Counted from the first letter of the stretch, positions 7,287-16,925 are shown. The stretch is DNA of 64,000 nt from Microbacterium sp. BH-3-3-3 (GCF_001792815.1 NZ_CP017674.1:1736001-1800000); one strand, 5' to 3'. A program made the numbers and translations. Notes: a model not told the origin generated them from the sequence alone.

Positions 7287-9470
7287 ATGACGACGATGCA
7301 GCCCGCGGCCACCGGCCCGGCGCCGACCCCGACCCTGGGGTGGGGCAACGACCTGGTGACGATCACCCTCGAGTGGGATGCCGAATCACCCGTGTCGTGC
7401 ACCGCGATCACGGTCGCCGGTCGCACGATCCCCGTGCACCGGCTCCCGTTCGTGGAGGTGCTGACCGCCGACGCGGGTCACCGTCCGGCGTCCGGGCGGC
7501 TGGCGCACACCGAGCACGGCGCGCGGATGCGCTACGTGGACCACACCGAGACGACGAACGCCGACGCGCGCACGCTCACGGTGCGGCAGCGCTCGGGCGA
7601 CCTCGAGGCAATCCTCGAGCTGACGGTGCGCGACGGCATCGCCGCGATCGCGAGCCGCGTGCGGGTCGTGAACGTCGGCACCGGCCGCATCGTGCTGCGG
7701 GCCGTGGCGTCGTGGGTGTCGGGCTTCACCGAGCGGGACGCGTTCGACGCGCTCTCCGGCTGGGAACGCGTCACGGGCGTCAGCGACTGGCTCGGAGAGG
7801 GTCGGTGGACGCGCACTCCCCTGCGCGGCCCCGATTTCGTTCCCCTCGCCGAGCACCTCACGGGCCACGACCCGCGGGGCGCACGGGCCGCCGTCTCCAC
7901 AGGGACGTGGTCGACGGCGCACCGGCTGCCCACCGGCATCCTGGAATCGACGTCGGCCGGTCTGGCGCTCGCGTGGCAGATCGAGCACAACGGGGCCTGG
8001 CGCTGGGAGATCGGCGAAGACACCCGGGGCGGCTATCTGGCACTGTCCGGGCCCACCGACGCCGACTCCGGATGGTCGCGCGTGCTCGGCGCGGCCGAGA
8101 TCTTCGCGAGCGTTCCCGTGACGGTCGCGTTCGGCCCCTCCGGCACCGCGGCGATCGACTCCCTCACCGACCACCGGCGGGCGACCCGACGACCCCATCC
8201 CGACAACGCCGCGATGCCCGTGGTCTTCAACGACTACATGAACACCCTCGACGGCGACCCCACCACCGCCAAGCTCCTGCCCCTCATCCGCGCCGCGGCC
8301 GAGGTCGGCGCCGAGGTCTTCTGCATCGACGCCGGCTGGTACGACGACTCCGGCCACTGGTGGGACACGGTCGGCGAGTGGCTGCCCTCGACCACGCGCT
8401 TCCCCGGCGGCCTCGCCGAGGTCATCGACGCGATCCACGCCGACGACATGGTCGCCGGGCTCTGGTTGGAACCGGAGGTCATCGGCATCCGCAGCCCCCT
8501 CGCCGATCGGCTGCCCGCGGAGGCGTTCCTGCAGCGCAACGGCGAGCGCGTCGTCGAGCACGACCGGTTCCACCTCGACCTGCGGCATCCCGCCGCCCGC
8601 GCGCACCTCGATGCCGTCGTCGACCGCTTGATCGCCGACTTCGGCATCGGGTTCTTCAAGATGGACTACAACATCGACCCCGGCCCCGGAACCGACCGCG
8701 ACGCCGACAGCGTGGGCGACGGCCTGCTGCAGCACAATCGCGCCGTGCTCGCGTGGCTCGACGGCGTGCTGGATCGTCATCCGACCCTCGTGATCGAGAA
8801 CTGCAGCTCGGGCGCGATGCGCATGGACTACGCGATGCTCTCGCGGTTGGCGATGCAGTCGACGTCCGACCAGCAGGACTTCCGCAAGTACCCCCCGATC
8901 GCCGTGGCCGCGCCCCTGTCGATCCTCCCCGAGCAGGCGGCGAGCTGGGCCTACCCCCAGCCCGAGATGGATGCCGAGGAGTCGACGTTCTGCCTCGTCA
9001 CGGGCCTGCTCGGACGCTTCTACGTCTCGGGCCACCTCAACCGCATGGACGCCGCGCAGCGCGAGCGGGTGGCGTCGGCCATCGCCGTGGCGAAGGACCT
9101 GCGCGGCGAGATCGCGGGGGCGCACCCCGACTGGCCGCTCGGCCTCCCCCGCTGGGACGACGCCTGGCTCGCCCTCGGTCTGCGCACCGGTGACGGCGAG
9201 ATCGTCTCGGTCTGGCGGCGCAGCGGCCCCGATGAGATCACGCTCTCGTTCCCCCACCTCGTCGGCTCCGACGTCGAGGTGACCACGGTCTTCCCCCTGG
9301 ACCTCCCCGCCTGGCATACCGAATGGGATGCCGGAACGGGAACCCTCCACGTGCGCGGCACCGATGGCCCCCTCGCCGCGCGCACCCTGCGTCTGTCGAC
9401 ACGGCCCACCGGTTCGACACCGACGCCCGCACCAGATCACACTGATCACATCCAAGGAGCAATTCAATGA
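7287..9470 (+). CDS. Alpha-galactosidase, GH36
   Basis: A 727-residue cytoplasmic enzyme that removes terminal alpha-galactose from raffinose/melibiose-type oligosaccharides. An N-terminal beta-sandwich (about 1-290) precedes the barrel with CIDAGWYDD, LWLEPEVIG, the nucleophile Asp460 in FKMDYN and the acid/base Asp528 in SDQQD; ENCSSGAMRMD lies between. Length and motif order match the larger GH36 enzymes. No signal peptide is present. The stop overlaps the next start (ATGA), so it is translationally coupled to the ABC binding protein. Likely induced when the LacI protein leaves the upstream operator. Confidence 0.9.
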   Translation: MTTMQPAATGPAPTPTLGWGNDLVTITLEWDAESPVSCTAITVAGRTIPVHRLPFVEVLTADAGHRPASGRLAHTEHGARMRYVDHTETTNADARTLTVRQRSGDLEAILELTVRDGIAAIASRVRVVNVGTGRIVLRAVASWVSGFTERDAFDALSGWERVTGVSDWLGEGRWTRTPLRGPDFVPLAEHLTGHDPRGARAAVSTGTWSTAHRLPTGILESTSAGLALAWQIEHNGAWRWEIGEDTRGGYLALSGPTDADSGWSRVLGAAEIFASVPVTVAFGPSGTAAIDSLTDHRRATRRPHPDNAAMPVVFNDYMNTLDGDPTTAKLLPLIRAAAEVGAEVFCIDAGWYDDSGHWWDTVGEWLPSTTRFPGGLAEVIDAIHADDMVAGLWLEPEVIGIRSPLADRLPAEAFLQRNGERVVEHDRFHLDLRHPAARAHLDAVVDRLIADFGIGFFKMDYNIDPGPGTDRDADSVGDGLLQHNRAVLAWLDGVLDRHPTLVIENCSSGAMRMDYAMLSRLAMQSTSDQQDFRKYPPIAVAAPLSILPEQAASWAYPQPEMDAEESTFCLVTGLLGRFYVSGHLNRMDAAQRERVASAIAVAKDLRGEIAGAHPDWPLGLPRWDDAWLALGLRTGDGEIVSVWRRSGPDEITLSFPHLVGSDVEVTTVFPLDLPAWHTEWDAGTGTLHVRGTDGPLAARTLRLSTRPTGSTPTPAPDHTDHIQGAIQ

Positions 9471-10786
9471 AGAAGCGGTTCATCGCCGCCGCGGCGCTCA
9501 CCACCGTCGCGGCCCTCGCACTCGCCGGCTGCTCGGACCCGGGAGCCGGCGGCGGCGCCGCCGCCGGTCCCGCCGACTGGCCCGCGCAGGACGCGAAACT
9601 CGACGGCACCACCCTGACGATCTGGGCCGCGCAGAACTCGAACACGGTGCCCGACAGCGTCGTGAAGGGATTCGAAGCGGCCACCGGCGCGAAGGTCGAC
9701 GTCGTGACGATCCCCGACCCCTACGAGCAGAGTGTGCAGACCAAGGTGGCCACGGGCGACAAGCCCGACCTGGCGTTCTGGCAGCCGACCGCGTCGCAGC
9801 TGACCGCGTTGAACGCCACGACCAACCTGCAGTCGCTCGAGGGGGCGCCCTTCGTCGACGCCTACACCCCGGCGCTCAAGGACATCACCGGCATCCTCGA
9901 CGGCACCCGCTACGCGGCACTCATCAGCACCCCCGCCGTCGAAGGCGTCTACTACAACAAAGAGGTGTTCGCGAAGGCGGGCATCACCGCAACGCCGGGC
10001 AACTGGGACGAGTTCCTCGCCACCGCGCGCCAGCTGAAGGCCGCGGGCGTCACGCCCTTCTTCGACTTCGGTGGCGGCACCCCCTGGGCCACGCAGTGGT
10101 GGGTTCAGGTGCAGCTGGCCGACGCCGCCGAGGACGGCCTGTGGGATCGCGTGAACGCGAACGAGGAGAAGTTCACCGGCCCCACCATCCAGGGGGCGAT
10201 CGACACGTACGACGGCCTCATCAAGGAGGGGCTGTTCAACGCCGACCTCAAGACCGCGACCTTCGAGGACCAGGGTCCGGCGCTGCTCTCGGGCGACGCG
10301 GCCATGGCGGTGCAGGTCAACTCGTACTTCGGCCAGCTGCAGTCGCTCGCCGACACCGCCGAGCTGAACGAGAAGATCGGCTTCTTCCCCATCTCGCCCT
10401 CGGGCAACGTCGGCACCTTCATCCCCGACCAGGCGAACGCCCTCGTCGCGTTCAAGACCGGGGATGCCACTCGCGAGGCCGCCGCACGTCAGCTGCTGTC
10501 GTACTGGCTCGGGGACGGGTACCAGGACTTCGTGAACGCGCAGAAGACGGTGTCGCTTCAGACGGGCGTGTCGTCGTCGTCGGAGGTGCCCGACGCACTG
10601 CTGTCGGTCAGCGACTCGCTCGGCTCCGCGGTGCCCTCGATGCAGGCCCAGGCCGTGGCGAACCCGGACCTCTACCTCAACCTCGGGGACATGATCCAGG
10701 GCACGAAGACGCCCACGGAGGTCGCGGAGGCCACCCAGGCGCAGTTCGAAGAGCTCGCCAAGGCCATCGGCGCACCCGGCTTCTGA
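9467..10786 (+). CDS. Sugar ABC transporter substrate-binding lipoprotein
   Basis: A 439-residue CUT1-family binding protein. The lipobox LAGC puts the acylated cysteine at residue 22 after a positively charged, Ala-rich signal. The mature part has the usual family-1 extracellular binding protein fold, with TIWAAQNSN at the start of the first lobe and YYNKEVFAKAGI in the hinge region. From its neighbours it most likely captures alpha-galactosides. It overlaps the alpha-galactosidase stop by 4 bases and is followed, after 66 bases, by two permeases. Confidence 0.9.
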   Translation: MKKRFIAAAALTTVAALALAGCSDPGAGGGAAAGPADWPAQDAKLDGTTLTIWAAQNSNTVPDSVVKGFEAATGAKVDVVTIPDPYEQSVQTKVATGDKPDLAFWQPTASQLTALNATTNLQSLEGAPFVDAYTPALKDITGILDGTRYAALISTPAVEGVYYNKEVFAKAGITATPGNWDEFLATARQLKAAGVTPFFDFGGGTPWATQWWVQVQLADAAEDGLWDRVNANEEKFTGPTIQGAIDTYDGLIKEGLFNADLKTATFEDQGPALLSGDAAMAVQVNSYFGQLQSLADTAELNEKIGFFPISPSGNVGTFIPDQANALVAFKTGDATREAAARQLLSYWLGDGYQDFVNAQKTVSLQTGVSSSSEVPDALLSVSDSLGSAVPSMQAQAVANPDLYLNLGDMIQGTKTPTEVAEATQAQFEELAKAIGAPGF

Positions 10787-10852
10787 CACCCACCCGGGGC
10801 GCCGGGACCCGACCCGGCGCCCCACCCCTTCTTTCTCGGCGAGGAGCACAGA

Positions 10853-11791
10853 ATGACTTCGACCCTCGAGCGTCCCCGCGCGGTGACGCCGCCGCCGCGT
10901 TCGGCGCACGTCCCCTCGCGAGGACGACACAAGAAGGATCACCCCCTGTGGTTCCTTCTGCCCGCCCTCGCCGTCCTCGTGGTGTTCTTCGCCGTGCCGA
11001 CGGTGTTCAACTTCGTCTACGCCTTCACCAACTGGTCGAGCTTCAAGAGTTCGATCGACTTCATCGGCACGGGTAACTTCGTCTCGCTGTTCTCCAACGG
11101 GGCGCTCGTGAACGCCCTCACGGTCACCCTCGTCTACGCCGTGCTCGTCGCGGTGTTCCAGAACCTGTTCGGCCTGGCCCTCGCGCTGCTGCTCGAACGG
11201 GACACACGTACCAACCGCGCTCTGCGAGTCGCCTTCTTCGTGCCGGTGATCATGTCGGCCCTCGCGGTCGGCTACATCTTCCAGGCGATGCTCAAGCCCG
11301 ATGGCGCGCTCAACGGCATCCTGAGTGCGATCTCGGGCCAGAACATCGACGTCGCGTGGCTGGGCAGCACGACCTGGACCATCGTCGTGGTCGCCCTCAT
11401 CCACGCGTGGAAGTGGATGGGGCTGTCGATGCTGATCTACCTCGCCGGACTCAAGACGATCAGCGACGACGTGCTCGAAGCCGCTCGCCTCGACGGGGCG
11501 GGCTGGTGGACCACCTTCCGCCGCATCCGCTTCCCCCTCATTGCTCCCGCGGTCACCTTCAACGTCGCCACCGCGCTGCTGGGCTCGATGAACGGCTTCG
11601 ACATCGTGCAGGCGACCACCGCGGGAGGCCCCGGCGGCACCACCGAGCTTCTCAACATCTTCATCTTCCGTACCTTCGGCCAGGGGCTCTTCGCCCAAGC
11701 CACGACCATGAGCCTCGTGCTCTTCCTCGTCGTGGCCCTGCTGGCCTTCCCCGTCATCCGGATTCTGCGCAAGCGGGAGGACGTGCTGTGA
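10853..11791 (+). CDS. Sugar ABC transporter permease (MalF/UgpA type)
   Basis: A 312-residue inner-membrane protein with six predicted membrane segments, the first at about 33-55. The cytoplasmic EAA loop reads EAARLDGAGWWTTFRRIRFPLI, which docks on the ATPase. It ends in a GTGA overlap with the second permease. A GAGGAG ribosome binding site lies 7 bases before the ATG. No ATP-binding subunit is encoded in the locus; a shared MsiK-like ATPase elsewhere is the usual solution. Confidence 0.9.
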   Translation: MTSTLERPRAVTPPPRSAHVPSRGRHKKDHPLWFLLPALAVLVVFFAVPTVFNFVYAFTNWSSFKSSIDFIGTGNFVSLFSNGALVNALTVTLVYAVLVAVFQNLFGLALALLLERDTRTNRALRVAFFVPVIMSALAVGYIFQAMLKPDGALNGILSAISGQNIDVAWLGSTTWTIVVVALIHAWKWMGLSMLIYLAGLKTISDDVLEAARLDGAGWWTTFRRIRFPLIAPAVTFNVATALLGSMNGFDIVQATTAGGPGGTTELLNIFIFRTFGQGLFAQATTMSLVLFLVVALLAFPVIRILRKREDVL

Positions 11792-12663
11792 CTCAGACCA
11801 TGACCCTCACCACCGGTCGCGCCGGCCGCCCGCCCCGGCGCCGCACGCCGCTCGCGCGCTGGCTCCAGCCGGTCGCGGCGATCGTCGCCGCGGTGGCGCT
11901 GCTGGGCGTGCCCTTCTACCTGGCCGTCGTCACGGCATCCAAGACGCAGGCCGAGGCATTCGTTCCGACCCTCGCCCTCCCCTCGCAATGGCGGCTGTTC
12001 GACAACTTCGCCACCGTCATCGGTGACGGCCGCATGCTGGCCGCGTTCGGGGGCAGCGTCCTGGTGATGGTGCCCGCGGTACTGGGCGTGCTGATCCTCG
12101 GCTCTATGGCCGCGTGGATCCTCGGTCGGCGACGCTCGCGCGGCCTGGCCTTCGTCTACGCCCTCGCCATCAGCGGCATCGTGCTGCCCCCGGCGGTCGT
12201 GACCATCGTGCTGCTGCTGCGTCAGCTCGGTCTCGCCGGCACCGCCGTCGGAATGATCGGGGTGTACATGGGCATGTACATGTCGACGGTGATCTTCTTC
12301 GTCACCGGATTCGTGCGCACCATCCCGCTCGAACTCGAAGAGGCGGCTCGCGTCGACGGCGCCTCGCCGGTGCGCGTCTTCATGAAGATCATCCTGCCGC
12401 TGCTCATGCCGGTGCTCGCCACCGCGACGATCCTGATCTGCCTGTACATCTGGAACGACGTCTTCTACGCGCTGTTCGTGGTGGGCGGCCGGCTCGACAC
12501 GCTCCCGCTGAACCTGTACCAGGTGGCGAGCGCCGGTCTGTACCTTCAGAATTGGCATCTGATCTTCGCCTACATCATTCTGATGAGCCTGCCTTTGCTG
12601 ATCACCTTCATGGTGGCCCAGCGCAAGATCATCTCGGGCATCACCAGCGGCGCCGTCAAATGA
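11788..12663 (+). CDS. Sugar ABC transporter permease (MalG/UgpE type)
   Basis: A 291-residue partner permease with six membrane segments and the EAA loop EEAARVDGASPVRVFMKIILP. The GTG at 11788 overlaps the stop of the preceding permease, which is the normal coupled arrangement; an in-frame ATG four codons later is an alternative. It completes the membrane channel of the alpha-galactoside importer. Confidence 0.9.
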   Translation: MTQTMTLTTGRAGRPPRRRTPLARWLQPVAAIVAAVALLGVPFYLAVVTASKTQAEAFVPTLALPSQWRLFDNFATVIGDGRMLAAFGGSVLVMVPAVLGVLILGSMAAWILGRRRSRGLAFVYALAISGIVLPPAVVTIVLLLRQLGLAGTAVGMIGVYMGMYMSTVIFFVTGFVRTIPLELEEAARVDGASPVRVFMKIILPLLMPVLATATILICLYIWNDVFYALFVVGGRLDTLPLNLYQVASAGLYLQNWHLIFAYIILMSLPLLITFMVAQRKIISGITSGAVK

Positions 12664-12692
12664 CCTTCGCCGCTCCACACCGACGGAGCACG

Positions 12693-13727
12693 ATGGACAC
12701 CCCCCGCACGAAGGCGGCGACGATCGCCGACGTGGCTGCGCGCGCGGGGGTGTCCGTTCCCACGGTCTCGCGGGTGCTCACGGGCGCGGCGAAGGTGAGC
12801 ACGTCGAAGCGCGAGGCCGTCGAGGCGGCCATCGCGGCCCTCGACTTCCGCCCCAGTGCCGCCGCCCGGGTGCTGGCGTCGCGCAAGGCCCAGGTCATCG
12901 CGGTCATCGCCGGAGACACGTCGCAGTACGGCTACGCCGAGACCATCCGCGGTATCGAAGAGGCCGCCCGCGCCGAGGACTACACGGTCATGATCACCGT
13001 CGTCGAGAGCACAGACGAGGGCGAGATCGACCGGGCGATCGCCGCGACCCTGGCCCAGCCGCTCGCGGGCGTCTGCGTGCTCAAGTTCGACCCGCCCGGT
13101 GTCGCCGCCCTGCACCGCATCCCGGTGTCGTTGCCGCTGGTCGCGCTGTCGGGGGTGCGCGAGTCGGGTCTGCGGCAGGCGGTGCTCGACGAGTCGCGCG
13201 CGGCCGAAGAACTCACCGACCACCTGCTCGATCTGGGGCACGCCACCGTGCACCATGTGCGCGTGCCCCCCTCGCGCCGCGAAGACGGACGCACGACCGG
13301 CTGGCGACGAGCCCTCAAACGTCGCGGCGCGGTCATCCCCGCGCTCAGCGACGCGACCTGGGACCCGCGGTCCGGGATCGAGATCGGTCGGCGACTCGCC
13401 GAGGATCCCTCGGTCACCGCCGTGTTCTGCGGCAACGACGAGATCGCCATGGGCGTCATCCGCGGGATCGTGGCCTCGGGCCGCCGGGTTCCCGACGACA
13501 TCTCGGTGGCGGGTTTCGACGACCACCCGCTCTCCGCGCTGTGGACGCCGCCGCTCACGACGGTGGACCAGGACTTCGCCGGCCTCGGCCGCCGCGGCCT
13601 GCAACTGCTGCTCAATGAGATCGCCGGCGAGACCGGGCGTCGCTTCTCGTCGGAGCGCCCGCAGCTCGTCGTGCGCGAGAGCACCGCGCCGCCGCCCGCC
13701 GACGCGGCGGTGCGGCGCATCGGCTGA
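12693..13727 (+). CDS. LacI-family transcriptional regulator
   Basis: A 344-residue repressor. Residues 7-60 form the LacI HTH and hinge helix (TIADVAARAGVSVPTVSRVL, then PSAAARVLASRK); the rest is a periplasmic-binding-protein-like ligand domain ending with the typical SVAGFDDHPLS and TTVDQDF. It closes the alpha-galactoside operon and most likely binds the two operators at 7204-7243 in the absence of sugar. The ATG at 12693 follows GGAG at a good distance; an in-frame ATG at 12660 overlapping the permease stop would add 11 residues. Confidence 0.9.
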   Translation: MDTPRTKAATIADVAARAGVSVPTVSRVLTGAAKVSTSKREAVEAAIAALDFRPSAAARVLASRKAQVIAVIAGDTSQYGYAETIRGIEEAARAEDYTVMITVVESTDEGEIDRAIAATLAQPLAGVCVLKFDPPGVAALHRIPVSLPLVALSGVRESGLRQAVLDESRAAEELTDHLLDLGHATVHHVRVPPSRREDGRTTGWRRALKRRGAVIPALSDATWDPRSGIEIGRRLAEDPSVTAVFCGNDEIAMGVIRGIVASGRRVPDDISVAGFDDHPLSALWTPPLTTVDQDFAGLGRRGLQLLLNEIAGETGRRFSSERPQLVVRESTAPPPADAAVRRIG

Positions 13728-13729
13728 GG

Positions 13730-13761
13730 CTCCCCCGGGTTCTGACGGCTCCGGGGGGCTC
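13730..13761 (+). terminator. Possible hairpin after the LacI gene
   Basis: GCTCCCCCGG followed 11 bases later by CCGGGGGGC can form a stem with one bulge just after the operon's last stop at 13727. There is no U-run, so the call is tentative. Confidence 0.4.
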
Positions 13762-13849
13762 GACGCCCACGGCGCGCGACGCCCGCATCCCGGAAGCAGG
13801 GCGGCCGAGAAGTCCAGCCCCTGCCCGCGGGGACGCCACCCCGGTTACG

Positions 13850-14734
13850 GTGTCGGACGTGACCTTCAACGACAACGCCCGCGTCGGCAACAACACCGCC
13901 AAGCGCCGCGGCGGCACGATCGCCGCGGTGGGCGGTGGAACGGTCGGCCTCGGGGCGATCGTGGTGCTGCTCTTCTCGCTGTTCACCGGCACCGACCTGA
14001 CCGGGCTCATCGGCGGCGGTCAGGCGCCCGCGGCCCCCGCGGGTGGGGGCGAGGCCCTGACGAGCTGTGAGACGGGCCAGGATGCCAACACCGACGACTC
14101 GTGTCGACTGGCGGCCGCCTCGCTCAGCGTCGACCAGTTCTGGCAGGAGCGCCTCGACGGGTACACCCCGCCGCAGCTGATCATCGTCGACGGCGCCACC
14201 TCGACGCAGTGCGGCACGGCCTCGAACGCCACCGGGCCCTTCTACTGCCCGCCGGAGCAGACGGTCTACGTCGACCCCACGTTCTTCGCCCTGCTGCGCG
14301 AGCAGTACGACACCACGGCGGGCCCGCTGGCCCAGCTGTACGTGCTCGCCCACGAGTACGGCCACCACGTGCAGAACCTCACCGGCGTCATGGAGCAGTA
14401 CCCGAACGACGGCACAGGTCCCGACAGCAACGGCGTGCGCACCGAGCTGCAGGCCGACTGCTACGCGGGGGCCTGGGTGGCCGCGGCGGGCGAGCAGGTC
14501 GACGAGGACGGCACCCCGTACCTCGAGCCGCCCACGCAGCAGCAGATCACGGATGCGCTGGCCGCGGCCTCGGCCGTCGGCGACGACCACATCCAGGCGG
14601 AATCGGGCGGGGCGATCAACCCTGAGAGCTGGACGCACGGCTCGAGCGAGCAACGTCAGCGCTGGTTCGACACCGGGCGTGAGGGCGGCGTGAACGCCTG
14701 CGACACGTTCTCGGTGCCGGGGCAGAGCCTGTAG
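13850..14734 (+). CDS. Membrane-anchored neutral zinc metallopeptidase (YpfJ family)
   Basis: A 294-residue protein of the putative zinc metallopeptidase family typified by E. coli YpfJ. An N-terminal basic stretch is followed by one membrane segment (about 25-48), then a catalytic domain with HEYGHH at residues 168-173, matching the HExxH zinc motif. The C-terminal NPESWTHGSSEQRQRWFDTG block is a family hallmark. The active site should lie outside the membrane. Substrate is unknown. The start is uncertain between GTG 13850 and GTG 13859; the latter gives the common VTFNDNAR beginning. Confidence 0.85.
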   Translation: MSDVTFNDNARVGNNTAKRRGGTIAAVGGGTVGLGAIVVLLFSLFTGTDLTGLIGGGQAPAAPAGGGEALTSCETGQDANTDDSCRLAAASLSVDQFWQERLDGYTPPQLIIVDGATSTQCGTASNATGPFYCPPEQTVYVDPTFFALLREQYDTTAGPLAQLYVLAHEYGHHVQNLTGVMEQYPNDGTGPDSNGVRTELQADCYAGAWVAAAGEQVDEDGTPYLEPPTQQQITDALAAASAVGDDHIQAESGGAINPESWTHGSSEQRQRWFDTGREGGVNACDTFSVPGQSL

Positions 14735-14787
14735 GTCGCGCCCCCGGCGCCCGGGTGCGGCATCCCACTGGACACGTTTCCGCGAAC

Positions 14788-14818
14788 GGTGGCCGGGGAG
14801 CAGCGCTCCCCGGCCACC
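14788..14818. terminator. Bidirectional terminator hairpin
   Basis: A perfect 14-bp stem (14788-14801 with 14805-14818) with a three-base loop lies between the convergent peptidase (stop 14734) and the CopC gene (stop 14822). Confidence 0.85.
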
Positions 14819-14821
14819 GGC

Positions 14822-15397
14822 TCACTCCTCCCGCGGACGCGTGCGCACGATAACGACGACCAGCACGCCCACCAGAACCACGACGCCGCCGCCGACCAGG
14901 AGCCCCACCGTGAGGCCCGACGGTCCGCCGGTCTCGGATGACGCGGACTCGGCCGGCGCAGCCGCGGAGCCGACGGCGCTCGCACAGGGCGAGTCGTCCG
15001 ACCCCACGGACGTGCCCGCGGCGGTGGAGGTGAACGGGAAGGTCCCCGAGACCGGGTGCCCGTCGGACGACACCGCGCGCCATTCGACCGTGTAGTCGCC
15101 GGGTGCCCCCAGCTCGACGGGCACGCTCAGCGTGGGCCCGGCGAGCGCGACGCAGTCGGCCTCGTAGTGCCGGCCGTCGGGTCCCAGCACGACGACGATG
15201 TTGCCGCCGTCGTACCCCAGCAGATTGGCGCTGAAGTCGAGGGTGACCTCCGACACCGTCGACACCGTGTCGCCGGAGGCGGGCGAAGTCGAGACCAGGC
15301 TGTCGTGCGCCGACGCGGCCTGAGCCCCGCCGAGCACGGCGCCCAGCGCGATCGCCGCGACCGCCAGGGAGCGCCCGAGGGCGCGCGGTGCCCGCAC
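14822..15397 (-). CDS. copC: CopC-domain copper-binding membrane protein
   Basis: A 191-residue exported protein. The signal peptide ends QAASA and the mature protein begins with histidine (AHDSLVSTSP), the N-terminal Cu(II) ligand typical of CopC proteins. A CopC beta-sandwich (about 29-125, with TLDFSAN and the WRAVSSDGHPVSGTF hallmark) is followed by a Ser/Ala linker and a C-terminal membrane anchor. It should bind copper at the outer face. It begins on GTG two bases after the YcnI stop, so it is coupled to that gene. Regulation by copper is inferred only. Confidence 0.85.
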   Translation of the reverse strand: MRAPRALGRSLAVAAIALGAVLGGAQAASAHDSLVSTSPASGDTVSTVSEVTLDFSANLLGYDGGNIVVVLGPDGRHYEADCVALAGPTLSVPVELGAPGDYTVEWRAVSSDGHPVSGTFPFTSTAAGTSVGSDDSPCASAVGSAAAPAESASSETGGPSGLTVGLLVGGGVVVLVGVLVVVIVRTRPREE

Positions 15398-15399
15398 GG

Positions 15400-16149
15400 T
15401 CAGCTGCGCTTCGGGCGACGCGACAGGGCGAGGGCGCCGAGCACCGCTCCGGCGGCGGCGACGATCAGCGCGGCGATGCTGAGTCCGAGAGCGACCCCCG
15501 ACGAGTCGGATGCCGAGCCCGAGGCCGACGCGGCCTCACCGGCGTCGTGCTCGTGCGACGGCGCGGCGGACGCCGTGCCGTGGCTGTGCGCGCCCGTGGG
15601 AGGGGTGTCGTTGATGTAGAGCACCGGAGCCGGCTCGAGCGTGTCGTCGGCGGCGACCTCGTCGGGCGTCGCCGCCCAGTCGACGACCGATCCGTCCGAG
15701 TAGGTCTGCGCGGCGGGCAGCACCACGTGACCGGTGTCGGGCACGGGTCCCAGCACGGCCGAGAAGACCTGGAACTGGTCCTGGCCGATGCCGACGCCGG
15801 GGTCGGCCTGCCACACGATCTTCAGCGCGGCGTCGGTGAGAGTGTTGCCGTCGACCTCGACGGGCGCGGGCAGGGCGCCCTTCTCGACCGTGGCCGTCCA
15901 GCCCGGGACGGGCTGCACGAGCACGGCGCTCAGCGGTGTGTCGGTGGGCAGGGTGACCTCGAGCTTGACGGTGGACGCCGTCTCGGACTCGGTGGGAACG
16001 CGGAAGTTGACCGTGGCGTAGCTGCCCGGGGTGGCGGTGTCGGGGTTGACGGTGACGTGCGCGGATGCCGCGAGGGGGACCGCGATCGCGAGGGCCGCGC
16101 CGGCGGCGAGGCCGACGAGGGCACGACGAAGGAAGGGGGTACGGGACAT
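15400..16149 (-). CDS. ycnI: YcnI family copper-associated protein (DUF1775)
   Basis: A 249-residue exported, membrane-anchored protein. After the signal peptide the mature protein starts at AHVTVNPDT, with the N-terminal histidine that provides copper ligation in the YcnI family, and continues with the DUF1775 beta-sandwich (ATVNFRVPTESE, GWTATVEKG, LKIVWQADPG). A His-containing linker (GAHSHGTASAAPSHEHDAG) precedes the C-terminal membrane helix and basic tail. The start at 16149 is chosen so that the signal peptide begins MSRTPFLRR. Middle gene of a three-gene copper-type operon. Confidence 0.85.
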   Translation of the reverse strand: MSRTPFLRRALVGLAAGAALAIAVPLAASAHVTVNPDTATPGSYATVNFRVPTESETASTVKLEVTLPTDTPLSAVLVQPVPGWTATVEKGALPAPVEVDGNTLTDAALKIVWQADPGVGIGQDQFQVFSAVLGPVPDTGHVVLPAAQTYSDGSVVDWAATPDEVAADDTLEPAPVLYINDTPPTGAHSHGTASAAPSHEHDAGEAASASGSASDSSGVALGLSIAALIVAAAGAVLGALALSRRPKRS

Positions 16150-16214
16150 GGTGCTGCTTTCTGACGGTGCGCGCGCGACGGTGTCGCGTCGCGCGAAAGG
16201 ATGAGGGGTCGAGG

Positions 16215-16817
16215 TCACGCCGCGAGCGGCGGACCCCGATGCCTCATCACCGACAGCACGGCGATACCCGTCGCGCGAAGCGGCGGCTCGGCCGCCGGGG
16301 CGGGAACGCTCACCGCCACCGGAGGCGACGCGACCGGCCGCAGGGCGCGGAAGGTCGCGAGCAGGAAGCCGGCGATGGCGCGCAGCGCGCGCTCACCCGT
16401 TCCCAGAGCGAAGATCGTGAGCGCCGCGGCGCACGCGTGGGCGACCCACATCCACGGCGAGTGCCCGCTGTGGTCGGGGGGAAGCGAGCCGGAGGCCGCG
16501 GCATCGAGGAAAGAGGTCACCGCGCCGTGGTGCCCCACCGGTACGGCGGAGCCGCCCCCGCGCAGGTCGAGGGCGAGCAGTCCGTGGAACACCGCCTGGC
16601 TGAGCACGACGGCGAGCGAGAGCCGCCGCCACGACAGGGAGCGGCCGGCCAGGAGCACGCACACGGGCGCGGCCAGGCACAGCGCCACCGCGATGTTCAT
16701 CAGCGACGGCAGCTCGGCGGCGACGGAGGCGTGCGAGACGGTCGCGACGAAGGTCGCCAGGGTCGCCGCAGCGACTCCGCGTCCTGCGCGCTGGGCCCGC
16801 CCCGCTCTCGACGACAT
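16215..16817 (-). CDS. His-rich membrane protein of the ycnI-copC operon
   Basis: A 200-residue protein with about five hydrophobic segments and a loop carrying clustered histidines and a DHSGHSPWMW stretch, which could bind metal. It has an excellent AAGGAGG ribosome binding site before the ATG at 16817 and is the first gene of the leftward group leading to YcnI and CopC. I do not recognise a named family. A copper-handling role is inferred from location and the histidine loop. Confidence 0.65.
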   Translation of the reverse strand: MSSRAGRAQRAGRGVAAATLATFVATVSHASVAAELPSLMNIAVALCLAAPVCVLLAGRSLSWRRLSLAVVLSQAVFHGLLALDLRGGGSAVPVGHHGAVTSFLDAAASGSLPPDHSGHSPWMWVAHACAAALTIFALGTGERALRAIAGFLLATFRALRPVASPPVAVSVPAPAAEPPLRATGIAVLSVMRHRGPPLAA

Positions 16818-16925
16818 GCGCCTCCTTCTCGAAAAGCCTAAGTGCCCCGCGACCGGGCGGGTGCCGCCCCGCGCGCTCAGCGGCGCCGACGCCGAGCGAT
16901 ACGCGACCGTCTCAGCGCGCGCCGC

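Noticed and set aside
7386..9467. 693-codon open frame opposite the alpha-galactosidase
   Set aside because: Antisense shadow with low-complexity Arg/Gly/Val content and no family motifs.
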